Source of the DNA: Exiguobacterium marinum DSM 16307
Lineage (GTDB): Bacteria; Bacillota; Bacilli; Exiguobacteriales; Exiguobacteriaceae
Direction of reading: 5' to 3'
Length of the DNA stretch: 64,000 nucleotides
Assembly: GCF_000620845.1 (NCBI RefSeq)
Contig: NZ_KK211189.1
Location: forward strand, 318,501 to 382,500
The notes under the pieces were generated by a model. It worked only from the letters and a program-made list of their open reading frames with translations, was not told the origin of the DNA and did not search any database. A program made the translations under genes and the position numbers. Of the stretch, positions 32,906-41,333 are shown in pieces. Each line of letters begins with the position of its first letter. Position 1 is the stretch's first letter.

Positions 32906-34240
32906 TTATTTGAAATTATTGTACGTCCCCAACAGCTGCATCTGCTTCACTTCATGCAACAGACTTTTCTCGTCCTCTTGCTCATGAATCTCCGCAATTC
33001 GATGGCCCATCCGCTCAATCAATCCGACGACGAGAGCATTCCCCATCGTGAAGTATCGCTTGCGGTCTGTCATAGTCGCGGTCCATCCGTATGGGAAGCC
33101 ATTCAATCCTTCACATTCTTCTGGACGCAAATAGCGCAATTTTTTCGTATGCGGATCTTCGATGACATGGCTTGAACGGTTGCACGTCCCTTCGCTTGTC
33201 AACATCGTTCTACCTGGGAGGTCTAGCGAATCCGGATAGGACATGCCTCCTTCAGCATATACATAGACGTGACCGCTCGCAGAAGTACGTTCGATTTTTT
33301 TCGGCCCTTTCATGTAAGCCAATTCCTCTTTTTCCGTACGTCCAGATTTTTTAACCTTCTCTGTATCCAGATAATAGTGTTCCGGGGCAGGACCAAACTG
33401 CTCATAAACCTCTTGAACGACTTCGCCGAGCGTCTTAGCTGTCTCGCGAACCGGGAGCGTCTCAAGCGTCGTCACTTGATCCCCCGTCATGACACCCGCA
33501 TTTCGATAAGTCGCAGAGAATGTGTCCGAGATTTCGACGATGTCTTTCGGCAACTCGAACGTCGAACCTGGATGCTTCTCGCTCGGCATCTCCATGACCG
33601 GGAAAGTCGGTGCAAAGAATCCGTCTTTCAACAACCACTGCTCAGGATTTGCTTTCCCCGCTCGGGTTGAATGCTTTAAATCCGCTCGCGTCGCAAAGAT
33701 AAAGATACGACGGCGGCGTTGGGCAAAACCGTAATCGGCAGCATTGATGACTCTCCACTCGACCGTATATCCTTGATCGGCAAACGCACGAAGCATGACA
33801 CTGAAGTCACGCCCTCTTTGTTTCGCAGGTGACTTCATTAGGCGATCGACATTCTCGAGAAGAACGTAAGGCGGCTTTTCCTGTTCGATGATATTCATGA
33901 TTTCCCAGAACAAGACACCCTTCTTCCCTTGAATCCCTTGCTCATTCTTTAAGCTACGCGACACACTGTAGTCTTGGCATGGGAATCCCCCCACGAGTAA
34001 ATGGTGTGGTCCTGCTTCCATCCATGACAGCGCGATATCCTCATTTACGTGTTGGCCACGTCCTTTAAAACGTTCAGCATAGCAATCAAAGGCCGGTTGT
34101 ACCTTCGTCGCCGGCTCCCACTGATTGCCCCAAACCACATCGAATTTGTCAGATGTAGGCTCGGCATTCACATCTTTGATTCCTTCAAGCGCGATGCGGA
34201 AACCTCCTACACCGGCAAATAATTCAACTACTTTAATCAA
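32906..34240 (-). CDS. DNA (cytosine-5-)-methyltransferase, likely GATC-specific
   Basis: A 444-residue m5C methyltransferase using S-adenosylmethionine. Motif I is VELFAGVGGFR (residues 5-15), motif IV is GGFPCQDYSV with catalytic Cys88, motif VI is LLENVDRL, motif VIII is QRRRRIF and motif X is GNALVVGLIERMG. The target-recognition region between VIII and IX is about 150 residues. It is divergent from a Sau3AI-like endonuclease gene, so it most likely protects GATC by C5 methylation as M.Sau3AI does; that specificity is inferred. TTG at 34240 follows AAAGG by nine bases and is preferred over GTG at 34249, which touches the ribosome site. A promoter lies at 34271-34299. Confidence 0.92.
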   Translation of the reverse strand: MIKVVELFAGVGGFRIALEGIKDVNAEPTSDKFDVVWGNQWEPATKVQPAFDCYAERFKGRGQHVNEDIALSWMEAGPHHLLVGGFPCQDYSVSRSLKNEQGIQGKKGVLFWEIMNIIEQEKPPYVLLENVDRLMKSPAKQRGRDFSVMLRAFADQGYTVEWRVINAADYGFAQRRRRIFIFATRADLKHSTRAGKANPEQWLLKDGFFAPTFPVMEMPSEKHPGSTFELPKDIVEISDTFSATYRNAGVMTGDQVTTLETLPVRETAKTLGEVVQEVYEQFGPAPEHYYLDTEKVKKSGRTEKEELAYMKGPKKIERTSASGHVYVYAEGGMSYPDSLDLPGRTMLTSEGTCNRSSHVIEDPHTKKLRYLRPEECEGLNGFPYGWTATMTDRKRYFTMGNALVVGLIERMGHRIAEIHEQEDEKSLLHEVKQMQLLGTYNNFK

Positions 34241-34270
34241 TGGGAACACCCTTTCGTATTTTCTATCTTA

Positions 34271-34299
34271 AATTTACGCTATTTTAGGTCCTATCACAA
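34271..34299 (-). promoter_or_regulatory. Promoter of the methyltransferase gene
   Basis: On the minus strand TTGTGA (34299-34294) and TAAATT (34276-34271) are separated by 17 bases, giving a leader of about 25 bases. Confidence 0.5.
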
Positions 34300-34399
34300 C
34301 CGAACTAGCTCGATGAAATTAGTTTAACAGAAAAGGTGAATGGGATCAACAACTACGTTATACTTAACTCATATATGTAAATTTATAGGAGGTATTCAA

Positions 34400-35770
34400 T
34401 TGCGTTACGAAACGATTCAAGAACTAATGGATAAGGCGAGAGAGGCTGAGGGAAAGACATTCGGCGAGATTGATACGACCGGACGGATTAAGAATGTTCG
34501 TTCCAAGGGATCACTCGGTCACATTATTGAAGAGAGCCATTTCGGATACCCAATCAATTCAGATGCCCGACCAGACTTTGAGGAGCTCGGTATCGAGTTA
34601 AAGGTCACCCCTTTCAAGAAAAACAAGAATGGTACATATTCTTCGAAAGAACGACTCGTCTTGAATATGATTGATTACCACGGCGAGCATAGATACTCGT
34701 TCGAAACTTCAAGCTTTTTATCGAAAGCCACAAGTATGATTATCATGCTCTATCAGTATGAACCTGAGATTCCGATGGATGACTATCGCATCTATAAGGC
34801 ATTCTTAAACGAGTTCTCGGAGGAAGATTTGGCCGTGATGCGACAAGACTGGGAAACAATCGTCACCAAAATCAAGAATGGAGAGGCTCATCTCATTTCG
34901 GAGGCAGATACGATGTATCTGTCCGCCTGTACAAAAGGGGCGAACGGCTCGATTGTGCGTACTCAACCCTTCTCGAATGAATCTGCCAAACCGCGTGCTT
35001 TCTCTTTGAAAGCATCCTACATGACCGGGTTAGTTCGTAAATATTTAACACCGGAATTAATGGAGTCCATCGCGAACCAAGGTGAGTTAAATGAAATGTC
35101 TATCGAGGAACTTCTCGAAACCCGACTCTCACCACATTATGGCAAGACCTTGATTGATTTATGCGAAGAAACGAAAGTTCCATATAACCCTAGAAACAAG
35201 GCGATGATTCCTCACGTCATGGCCAAACTGTTAGGAGTGCAAAAGACAGACCTTTCCGGCATCGAAGAATTTGCGAAGGCAAACATCAAGTTCAAAACGG
35301 TTGCACGAGAACCTGACGGAACGATTCGCGAACATATGTCGTTCGGCAAGGTCGATTTTGAAAACCTTTGCCAAAGCGACTGGGAAGATTCGGACCTATA
35401 TGACACATTCGCAGAACAGAAATATCTTTTCTTAGAATTTCAATATGACGAAGAATACGTCCCGAAGAAAAAGCGAATCCCTCGCTTTGTAGGCATTCGA
35501 CTCTGGAACATGCCACTCGAGACAATCGATGGCGAACTATATGAGATGTGGTCCGAGGCTCGAAAGATTGTCAGAGAAGGGGTTGAGCTGACACCTATGA
35601 AAAATAGAGTAAAGAATAACCTGCCCGGGCCGAGATTCAACCGAGTCGCACATGTACGTTCAAAAGGTACGGATGGAGATGACAAAGTCCGCCTCCCCGA
35701 TGGACAATGGATCACAAAGCAGGCATTTTGGTTAGATCGAAACTACATTCAGCAGATTCTAGACGCTTAA
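34400..35770 (+). CDS. Sau3AI/MutH-family type II restriction endonuclease
   Basis: A 456-residue endonuclease. The N-terminal half has the MutH/Sau3AI core: KGSLGHIIEESHFGYP and then the active-site pattern Asp59-x6-Glu66-x-Lys68 in PDFEELGIELKVTPF. As in Sau3AI, a second domain of similar size follows (from about residue 240) that probably acts in DNA binding. Known Sau3AI is 489 residues and cuts GATC; the same target is likely here. TTG at 34400 is chosen because AGGAGG lies seven bases upstream. It is divergent from the m5C methyltransferase and is followed by a vsr-like gene. Confidence 0.88.
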   Translation: MRYETIQELMDKAREAEGKTFGEIDTTGRIKNVRSKGSLGHIIEESHFGYPINSDARPDFEELGIELKVTPFKKNKNGTYSSKERLVLNMIDYHGEHRYSFETSSFLSKATSMIIMLYQYEPEIPMDDYRIYKAFLNEFSEEDLAVMRQDWETIVTKIKNGEAHLISEADTMYLSACTKGANGSIVRTQPFSNESAKPRAFSLKASYMTGLVRKYLTPELMESIANQGELNEMSIEELLETRLSPHYGKTLIDLCEETKVPYNPRNKAMIPHVMAKLLGVQKTDLSGIEEFAKANIKFKTVAREPDGTIREHMSFGKVDFENLCQSDWEDSDLYDTFAEQKYLFLEFQYDEEYVPKKKRIPRFVGIRLWNMPLETIDGELYEMWSEARKIVREGVELTPMKNRVKNNLPGPRFNRVAHVRSKGTDGDDKVRLPDGQWITKQAFWLDRNYIQQILDA

Positions 35771-35780
35771 GATGAGTACT

Positions 35781-35817
35781 CCTCCCTCTACAGTGGAATC
35801 TTCCTAGTAGAGGGAGG
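35781..35817 (+). promoter_or_regulatory. Hairpin that covers the vsr ribosome site
   Basis: CCTCCCTCTAC (35781-35791) pairs perfectly with GTAGAGGGAGG (35807-35817) around a 15-base loop. The 3' arm contains the GGGAGG ribosome site of the vsr-like gene. No T-run follows, so it is a translational control hairpin rather than a terminator. Confidence 0.6.
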
Positions 35818-35825
35818 TGAGGGGT

Positions 35826-36272
35826 ATGGCCAGAAACGTACCAAAAGCATCGAGTCCAGCCGTGTTCAAGACGATGAGCGGCAACCGCGGGAAAGATACG
35901 AAGATGGAAGTCAAAGTTAGAAAAGCGCTGTGGGCGGCCGGATATCGGTACCGCAAGAACAACCGCAAACTTTACGGGACGCCCGACATCTCGTTTCCTG
36001 GATTACGCGTCGTCGTATTTCTGGACTCTTGCTATTGGCACGGCTGTCCCCTCCACTTCAAATTGCCGAAGACGAATGCCGATTTTTGGCGTCAAAAGAT
36101 TGGACGTAACATCGAACGAGATGCCGATGTCACACAACATTATGTAGAGGAAGGTTGGATCATCCTTCGATTTTGGGAACACCAGGTCAATGATGATTTT
36201 AATCATGTGATTTATACCATCACTCATTTTGTTGATATGGCCAAGCAAAACCGACACATACGAAGTGGCTGA
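35826..36272 (+). CDS. Very short patch repair (Vsr-like) endonuclease
   Basis: A 148-residue nuclease of the Vsr family, which nicks T:G mismatches created by deamination of 5-methylcytosine. Family marks are MSGNRGKDTKMEVKVRKALW, YGTPDISF, VVVFLDSCYWHGC and GWIILRFWEHQV. Association with an m5C methyltransferase is exactly what the function predicts. The ATG at 35826 follows GGAGGTGA by five bases; an in-frame GTG lies at 35817. The ribosome site is inside a perfect hairpin, so expression may be throttled. Confidence 0.9.
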   Translation: MARNVPKASSPAVFKTMSGNRGKDTKMEVKVRKALWAAGYRYRKNNRKLYGTPDISFPGLRVVVFLDSCYWHGCPLHFKLPKTNADFWRQKIGRNIERDADVTQHYVEEGWIILRFWEHQVNDDFNHVIYTITHFVDMAKQNRHIRSG

Positions 36273-36285
36273 ATTTAAAAGTACA

Positions 36286-36972
36286 TCAGTCTAAATCTTC
36301 ATCGAACATCGGTTCATCATAGGTCTCGGTCGTTTCATCGACAAGCAGGTTCGCGTAAAATTCCTCTACGCGGCCTCTTTTTTCGCCTTTTTCATTTAAG
36401 TATTCAACGATTTTGAACGTATCAGGTGCTTCAAGTCCGATAATGACGATTGGTACGGTTAGTTGCGTGTTTAACGGTTTCAAATGGTGCACATATTTCT
36501 CATACGTCCCAATGGCGCTATCAAAATTACCAGCTCGCTGTAATCGTTGAGTCGCACAGATGATGACTCCAATTCGTGTTTGAATCGCCTTTTCGACATG
36601 GTTCAGTTCGCTTGCGATGACCGGTTTCAATAAGTTCCAAGCGATTGTACCTGCATGGTTAAATCCGACCTCGAGTGAGATGTTGTCCTTGGCAAAATCA
36701 AGACGCCACACATTCTCTGAATAATCACGATCCTGAAAAATCGGACTCTCACTCATCCATCCTCTTCTCAAAAATTCCAGCCTGAACAGTTCATTCAAAG
36801 CTTTTGATAGACTCTTGTTCTTTTCAGCATATTTTTCATTAAATACCTTTATGATGTCATTGTCGCTGATTGACTGAATGATGTCATGAATCTCTGACCA
36901 AATCTCCTTGAACTCTTCATCGTTCTTCAATATAGTCTCACCGAATCGATGAGAATGAACTCGATAATTCAT
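36286..36972 (-). CDS. BglII/BstYI-like type II restriction endonuclease (tentative)
   Basis: A 228-residue protein with the look of the BglII/BstYI restriction family. The segment WRLDFAKDNISLEVGFNHAG holds Asp92 and Glu101 with the same nine-residue spacing as the BglII active-site Asp84 and Glu93. The BglII Gln95 position is Gly103 here, so activity is uncertain. The following IAWNLLKPVIASELNHVEKAIQ region is helical and conserved in that group as far as I recall. It converges on the vsr gene with 13 bases between stops. If the assignment is right, its AGATCT or RGATCY site contains GATC and may be protected by the same methyltransferase. Confidence 0.55.
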   Translation of the reverse strand: MNYRVHSHRFGETILKNDEEFKEIWSEIHDIIQSISDNDIIKVFNEKYAEKNKSLSKALNELFRLEFLRRGWMSESPIFQDRDYSENVWRLDFAKDNISLEVGFNHAGTIAWNLLKPVIASELNHVEKAIQTRIGVIICATQRLQRAGNFDSAIGTYEKYVHHLKPLNTQLTVPIVIIGLEAPDTFKIVEYLNEKGEKRGRVEEFYANLLVDETTETYDEPMFDEDLD

Positions 36973-37230
36973 AACAAATCCCCTGTCTGTAAATGATAAT
37001 CACGAACAGAAAGACGAGAATAACGATATAATCTCTATCTTCCAAACGAATTTGTGACTCATTTAATATTTTGTAAAGATACTACTTATCCAAAGAAAAT
37101 ACATTATTATTGTAATCGTTTTCTTTACTGATATTAAGCTATTCTCTTATAATCATAAGTTATTTCAACACATTTCAAAGCATGCAAACGCCTTGACAAT
37201 TCTAGCTCGTTATATGAAGTTAGTATTACA
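36973..37230. other. Long AT-rich intergenic region upstream of ahpC
   Basis: This 250-base stretch has no open frame with a ribosome site. It holds TTATAATCATAAGTT (37147-37161), a weak second PerR-like match, and a TTGACA at 37192 without a well-spaced -10. It likely carries the promoters of the BglII-like gene and ahpC. Confidence 0.5.
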
Positions 37231-37245
37231 TTATAATTATTCTAG
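37231..37245 (+). promoter_or_regulatory. PerR box upstream of ahpC
   Basis: TTATAATTATTCTAG matches the PerR consensus TTATAATNATTATAA at 13 of 15 positions. It lies 46 bases before the ahpC ATG, overlapping a TATAAT-like -10. Confidence 0.7.
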
Positions 37246-37290
37246 TCGAGATAGAAACGCTAGAGTAAAAAAACAAGGAGGACATAACCC

Positions 37291-37854
37291 ATGTCATTAA
37301 TCGGCAAAGAAGTACTACCATTCAAAGCACAAGCATTCCAAACAGGTGAATTCCTCGAAGTTTCAGAGAACGACCTCAAAGGCAAATGGAGCGTTGTTTG
37401 CTTCTACCCAGCTGACTTCACATTCGTCTGCCCAACTGAACTCGAAGATCTTCAAAACGAGTACGCTGCACTTCAAAACCTCGGTGTAGAAGTGTACTCT
37501 GTCTCAACGGACACACACTTCACACATAAAGCTTGGCACGAAACATCTGAGAAAATCGGAAAGATCGAGTACATCATGATCGGTGACCCATCACACGTCA
37601 TCTCACGCAACTTCGACGTCTTGAACGAAGAAGACGGCCTCGCAGACCGCGGTACGTTCATCATCGACCCAGACGGTGTCATCCAAACTGTCGAGATCAA
37701 CGCTGGCGGCATCGGCCGTGACGCGAGCACGCTCGTCAACAAAGTCAAAGCAGCACAATACGTACGCAACAACCCAGGCGAAGTCTGCCCGGCGAAATGG
37801 GAAGAGGGTTCTGAAACACTCCGCCCAAGCCTTGACCTCGTCGGTAAATTGTAA
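37291..37854 (+). CDS. ahpC: Alkyl hydroperoxide reductase, peroxiredoxin subunit C
   Basis: A 187-residue typical 2-Cys peroxiredoxin that reduces hydrogen peroxide and organic peroxides. The peroxidatic Cys47 lies in [10 protein letters not shown] and the resolving Cys166 in [10 protein letters not shown]. The length and C-terminus are those of AhpC. The ATG at 37291 has AAGGAGG nine bases upstream. ahpF follows after 11 bases, so the two form an operon, with a PerR box in front. Codon use is strongly biased, as expected for an abundant protein. Confidence 0.97.
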   Translation: MSLIGKEVLPFKAQAFQTGEFLEVSENDLKGKWSVVCFYPADFTFVCPTELEDLQNEYAALQNLGVEVYSVSTDTHFTHKAWHETSEKIGKIEYIMIGDPSHVISRNFDVLNEEDGLADRGTFIIDPDGVIQTVEINAGGIGRDASTLVNKVKAAQYVRNNPGEVCPAKWEEGSETLRPSLDLVGKL

Positions 37855-37865
37855 GGAGCGATTGC

Positions 37866-39389
37866 ATGTTAGAAGCAGCGATTAAACAACAGCTCGACCA
37901 ATATCTCCAGCTCATGGAGGGCGATGTCGTCCTCCGTGTGAGCGCTGGGGAAGACAACGTCTCAAACGAGATGCTCGAGCTCGTCAACGAACTCGCCAGC
38001 ATGTCATCACGCATCTCGGTCGAACGCGCGACACTCGAGCGTACACCGAGCTTCAGCGTGAATCGTCCGTCTGAAGAGACAGGAATCGTCTTTGCGGGGA
38101 TTCCACTCGGACATGAGTTCACATCACTCGTCCTCGCCCTCCTCCAAGTGAGCGGGCGCGCACCGAAAGTCGATGCGGACACGATCAAACAGATCCAAAA
38201 TATCGAAGGCTCGTATCACTTCGAGTCATACATCAGCCTCAGTTGCCACAACTGTCCTGACGTCGTGCAAGCGCTAAACGTCATGAGCGTCCTCAACCCG
38301 AACATCACTCACACGATGATCGATGGAGCCGCGTTCAAGGATGAAGTGGAAGCAAAAGAGATCATGGCTGTCCCGACGGTCTTCTTGGACGGCGAATCGT
38401 TCGGTAACGGTCGGATGTCACTCGAAGAGATCTTAGCGAAACTCGGTACAGGTCCTGACGCCTCTGCATTCTCGGATAAAGACCCGTACGACGTCCTCGT
38501 CGTCGGTGGCGGTCCAGCTGGTGCAAGTGCCGCCGTATATGCGGCTCGTAAAGGAATCCGTACCGGAATCATCGCGGAGCGCTTCGGCGGCCAAGTGATG
38601 GACACGATGGGGATCGAGAACTTCATCGGTACCGCTTATACCGAAGGTCCAAAACTCGTCGCAAGTCTAGAAGAGCACGTCAAAGAGTACGGCATTGACG
38701 TCATGAACCTCCAACGCGCGAAGCGCCTTGAGAAAAATGACCTCGTCGAAATCGAACTCGAGAACGGTGCCGTCCTGAAAAGTAAGAGTGTCATCCTCTC
38801 AACCGGTGCACGCTGGCGTAACGTCAACGTCCCAGGTGAGGCGGAGTTCAAAAACAAAGGGGTCGCTTACTGCCCACACTGTGACGGTCCTCTATTCGAA
38901 GGGAAACGAGTCGCGGTCATCGGTGGCGGTAACTCCGGCATCGAAGCGGCCATCGACCTCGCCGGGATCGTCAAGCACGTGACGGTCCTCGAGTTCGCTC
39001 CTGAACTCAAAGCGGACCAAGTGCTTCAAGACCGTCTCCACAGCCTCCCGAACGTGACTGTCATCACGAACGCTCAGACGACAGAAATTACGGGCACGGA
39101 CAAAGTGAACGGCATCTCGTATGTGTCTCGTGAAACGAACGAGTCACATCACGTCGAACTTGAAGGCGTCTTCGTCCAAATCGGTCTCGTCCCGAACACG
39201 GACTGGCTCGACTCGGTCGAACGCAACAACTTCGGGGAAATCGTCGTCGACCGTCATGGCGCGACGAACATCCCAGGTGTGTTCGCGGCAGGAGACTGCA
39301 CGAACAGCGCCTACAAACAAATCATCATCTCGATGGGTTCTGGTGCGACAGCCGCACTCGGCGCCTTCGACTATATGATTCGCAACTAA
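37866..39389 (+). CDS. ahpF: Alkyl hydroperoxide reductase subunit F
   Basis: A 507-residue flavoprotein disulfide reductase that passes electrons from NADH to AhpC. The N-terminal double-thioredoxin domain carries Cys127-His-Asn-Cys130. The thioredoxin-reductase-like part has [12 protein letters not shown] near 212, the redox pair Cys336-Pro-His-Cys339, the NAD motif [12 protein letters not shown] and the FAD tail [13 protein letters not shown]. The ATG at 37866 has AAGGAG seven bases upstream. It is the second gene of the ahpCF operon and ends in a terminator. Confidence 0.97.
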   Translation: MLEAAIKQQLDQYLQLMEGDVVLRVSAGEDNVSNEMLELVNELASMSSRISVERATLERTPSFSVNRPSEETGIVFAGIPLGHEFTSLVLALLQVSGRAPKVDADTIKQIQNIEGSYHFESYISLSCHNCPDVVQALNVMSVLNPNITHTMIDGAAFKDEVEAKEIMAVPTVFLDGESFGNGRMSLEEILAKLGTGPDASAFSDKDPYDVLVVGGGPAGASAAVYAARKGIRTGIIAERFGGQVMDTMGIENFIGTAYTEGPKLVASLEEHVKEYGIDVMNLQRAKRLEKNDLVEIELENGAVLKSKSVILSTGARWRNVNVPGEAEFKNKGVAYCPHCDGPLFEGKRVAVIGGGNSGIEAAIDLAGIVKHVTVLEFAPELKADQVLQDRLHSLPNVTVITNAQTTEITGTDKVNGISYVSRETNESHHVELEGVFVQIGLVPNTDWLDSVERNNFGEIVVDRHGATNIPGVFAAGDCTNSAYKQIIISMGSGATAALGAFDYMIRN

Positions 39390-39392
39390 CAC

Positions 39393-39429
39393 AAAGACTC
39401 ACTCTCATCTTAGAGGGCGAGTCTTTTTT
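39393..39429 (+). terminator. Terminator of the ahpCF operon
   Basis: AAAGACTC and GAGTCTTT pair with inner CTCT/AGAG pairing, followed by seven T residues. It may also serve the converging membrane-protein gene. Confidence 0.82.
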
Positions 39430-39830
39430 TACAGTTCAAACGTTTTCCCCGAGTCCGGGATGAATAAAATCGATTCTCCGCTTCCTGCTTTAAACCGATA
39501 TCCTACTCGAGGTTTAAATGGATTCCATTCTCCCCCGGTCGTCGGAACGTTTTCCATGTACGTCACGTCATTGTACGTTTTGCCCAACGTTTCTTCTGCT
39601 TCCGCTACCGAATAACTCGGTACGGATAACACGATTCCTATACTTACGCTGATCACTCCAAACGACACAGCCCATCGAATCGATGTCGGCTTTCGAAATT
39701 GGGTCATGACTAATAGCGTGATCATCCAGCCAATCGGTACCCCGAATGTTGCTGCTCCCCCATATACTCGAACGTTCACTTCCATCAACACGACAATTAT
39801 TATACCGCCAATCATCCACCACCACTTCAT
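39429..39830 (-). CDS. Small membrane protein of unknown function
   Basis: A 133-residue protein with three predicted membrane helices in the first 80 residues (IIIVVLMEVNV, WMITLLVMT, VISVSIGIVLSV) and a hydrophilic tail with strands that probably faces outward. I do not recognise it. The ATG at 39830 lies eight bases after GGGAGG; two earlier in-frame starts overlap that site. It is divergent from the padR gene, sharing a short AT-rich spacer. Confidence 0.68.
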   Translation of the reverse strand: MKWWWMIGGIIIVVLMEVNVRVYGGAATFGVPIGWMITLLVMTQFRKPTSIRWAVSFGVISVSIGIVLSVPSYSVAEAEETLGKTYNDVTYMENVPTTGGEWNPFKPRVGYRFKAGSGESILFIPDSGKTFEL

Positions 39831-39891
39831 CCACATCACCTCCCTTTCATTATCCCAAAATAAGGAAATAACTCAACATCTTTTATTCACA

Positions 39892-39925
39892 TTGATGTAT
39901 GATAACTTATAGTGTATGATATACA
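39892..39925 (+). promoter_or_regulatory. Promoter and palindromic operator of the padR unit
   Basis: TTGATG (39892-39897) and TATGAT (39915-39920) are 17 bases apart. The palindrome TGTAT-GAT-ATACA (39913-39925) covers the -10 element, as expected for autorepression by the PadR protein. Confidence 0.6.
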
Positions 39926-39958
39926 GTATAAAGATAAACGAATGAAGGAGGCGAAAAA

Positions 39959-40306
39959 ATGTCCGATGTAAAAGCCTCATTAGTGACAGAGTTGCGACGC
40001 GGCACGTTGACGATTGCGGTGCTCAGCCAGTTGAAGACACCTCAATACGGCTATTCTCTCGTTCAAGCGCTACTTGATGCCGACATCAACATTGACCAGA
40101 GTACGCTCTACCCCCTCTTGCGTCGACTTGAAAAACAAGGACTCGTCACGAGCTCCTGGGACACGACGGAGAGTCGACCACGAAAGTACTATGTGCTCAG
40201 CCCGGACGGATTGGATATTTTGAATGAGTTGTACGTGGAATGGATGAACATGTCGAAAACATTGACCCGTTTGATTGAAGGAGGAAATGATCATGAATCT
40301 TCGTGA
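39959..40306 (+). CDS. PadR family transcriptional regulator
   Basis: A 115-residue winged-helix repressor. The family pattern is complete: LRRGTLTIAVLSQLKTPQYGY, then INIDQSTLYPLLRRLEKQGLV, the wing SRPRKYYVLSPDG and a C-terminal dimer helix. The ATG at 39959 has AAGGAGG seven bases upstream. It overlaps by 14 bases with a HAAS-domain membrane protein gene, a pairing common in Bacillota in which the regulator and membrane protein are co-expressed. A palindrome covers the promoter. Confidence 0.92.
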   Translation: MSDVKASLVTELRRGTLTIAVLSQLKTPQYGYSLVQALLDADINIDQSTLYPLLRRLEKQGLVTSSWDTTESRPRKYYVLSPDGLDILNELYVEWMNMSKTLTRLIEGGNDHESS

Positions 40307-41255
40307 TGTGTATATTGATGAAGTCACCTCTCGAATTCCTGAGTCGATGCGGCAAGATGTCGCACTCGAATTAGAGTCGACCATTGATGACATGATTGGA
40401 AATGACCCGTCTGAAGCGGCTTTATTTGAAGCGTTGCGCCAACTCGGTGACCCTCATATTCTCGCCGCTCGCTATGCGAACCGACCGCTCCACCTGATTG
40501 GCCCGGCCCTTTTCACACAATACGTGAACGTCATCAAAATCGTCTTACCGATTGCCGTCACGGTCATCACAATCCTCTCAGTCATCGGTTATCTGAACAA
40601 CTCGACCGACGACACGTCTTGGCTTCCATTCTTGATTCAAGGATTCCTTCAAGTCGGGGCGGCCATCTTCAACGTCGTCGTCCAGACGCTATTTTGGATT
40701 ACGCTTACGTTCTTCATCATCGAACGCACTGTGCCTGAAGGTGAAGTCCCCTTCTCTAGTTGGAAACCTGAACAACTCAAGAAAGTGAAACCACGTTCGA
40801 CCTCGATTTCTTTTGGTTCAATCTTGTTTGACTTTATCGCCACCGTTTTGATGGTCGTATTGTATGTCAACGCCGAGCAGATGATTCGAGTCGTCATGAA
40901 TGGTAAATCCTATCCGTTGTTGAATCCGTCTGTCTTGGATCGATTCCTCCCGTTTGTCATCGCCTTGGCCGTCTTTGGGATCGCCATCGCTATTTATAAA
41001 TGGATCGTTCGACACTGGACGAAGCCGATCGCCTTGTGGAACGCCCTCTTCAATGTCGTCTGGATTGTCGTCACGGCGCTCATTTTACTGCAACCTGATT
41101 TGATTTCATCCGATGCCATTTCGTTGATTGCCGATCAAATCAATATCGACATCGAAACGATTAGTCGCTGGGGCGTCTGGAGTGTATTGCTCACCATCAT
41201 CATCGTGTGTATCATTGATTTAGGTGAAGGTTTCTACAAAGCATTTCGGCGTTGA
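40293..41255 (+). CDS. HAAS-domain membrane protein
   Basis: A 320-residue protein. The first ~75 residues (MNLRDVYIDEVTSRIPESMR onward, with LELESTIDDMI and ALRQLGDPHILAARY) form a HAAS signalling domain typically paired with PadR regulators. Then come about six membrane helices with a basic cytoplasmic loop after the second or third. The ATG at 40293 lies eight bases after AGGAGG; other in-frame starts overlap the site. It overlaps padR, so translation is coupled. It may sense envelope or lipid state; function is not established. Confidence 0.8.
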   Translation: MNLRDVYIDEVTSRIPESMRQDVALELESTIDDMIGNDPSEAALFEALRQLGDPHILAARYANRPLHLIGPALFTQYVNVIKIVLPIAVTVITILSVIGYLNNSTDDTSWLPFLIQGFLQVGAAIFNVVVQTLFWITLTFFIIERTVPEGEVPFSSWKPEQLKKVKPRSTSISFGSILFDFIATVLMVVLYVNAEQMIRVVMNGKSYPLLNPSVLDRFLPFVIALAVFGIAIAIYKWIVRHWTKPIALWNALFNVVWIVVTALILLQPDLISSDAISLIADQINIDIETISRWGVWSVLLTIIIVCIIDLGEGFYKAFRR

Positions 41256-41333
41256 TCTCACATTCAAACGTTTCATTTCCGAGGAAAGTGGAATACGGGA
41301 CTAGAGAACGGATTTTGAATGGGGAGGCATTTG

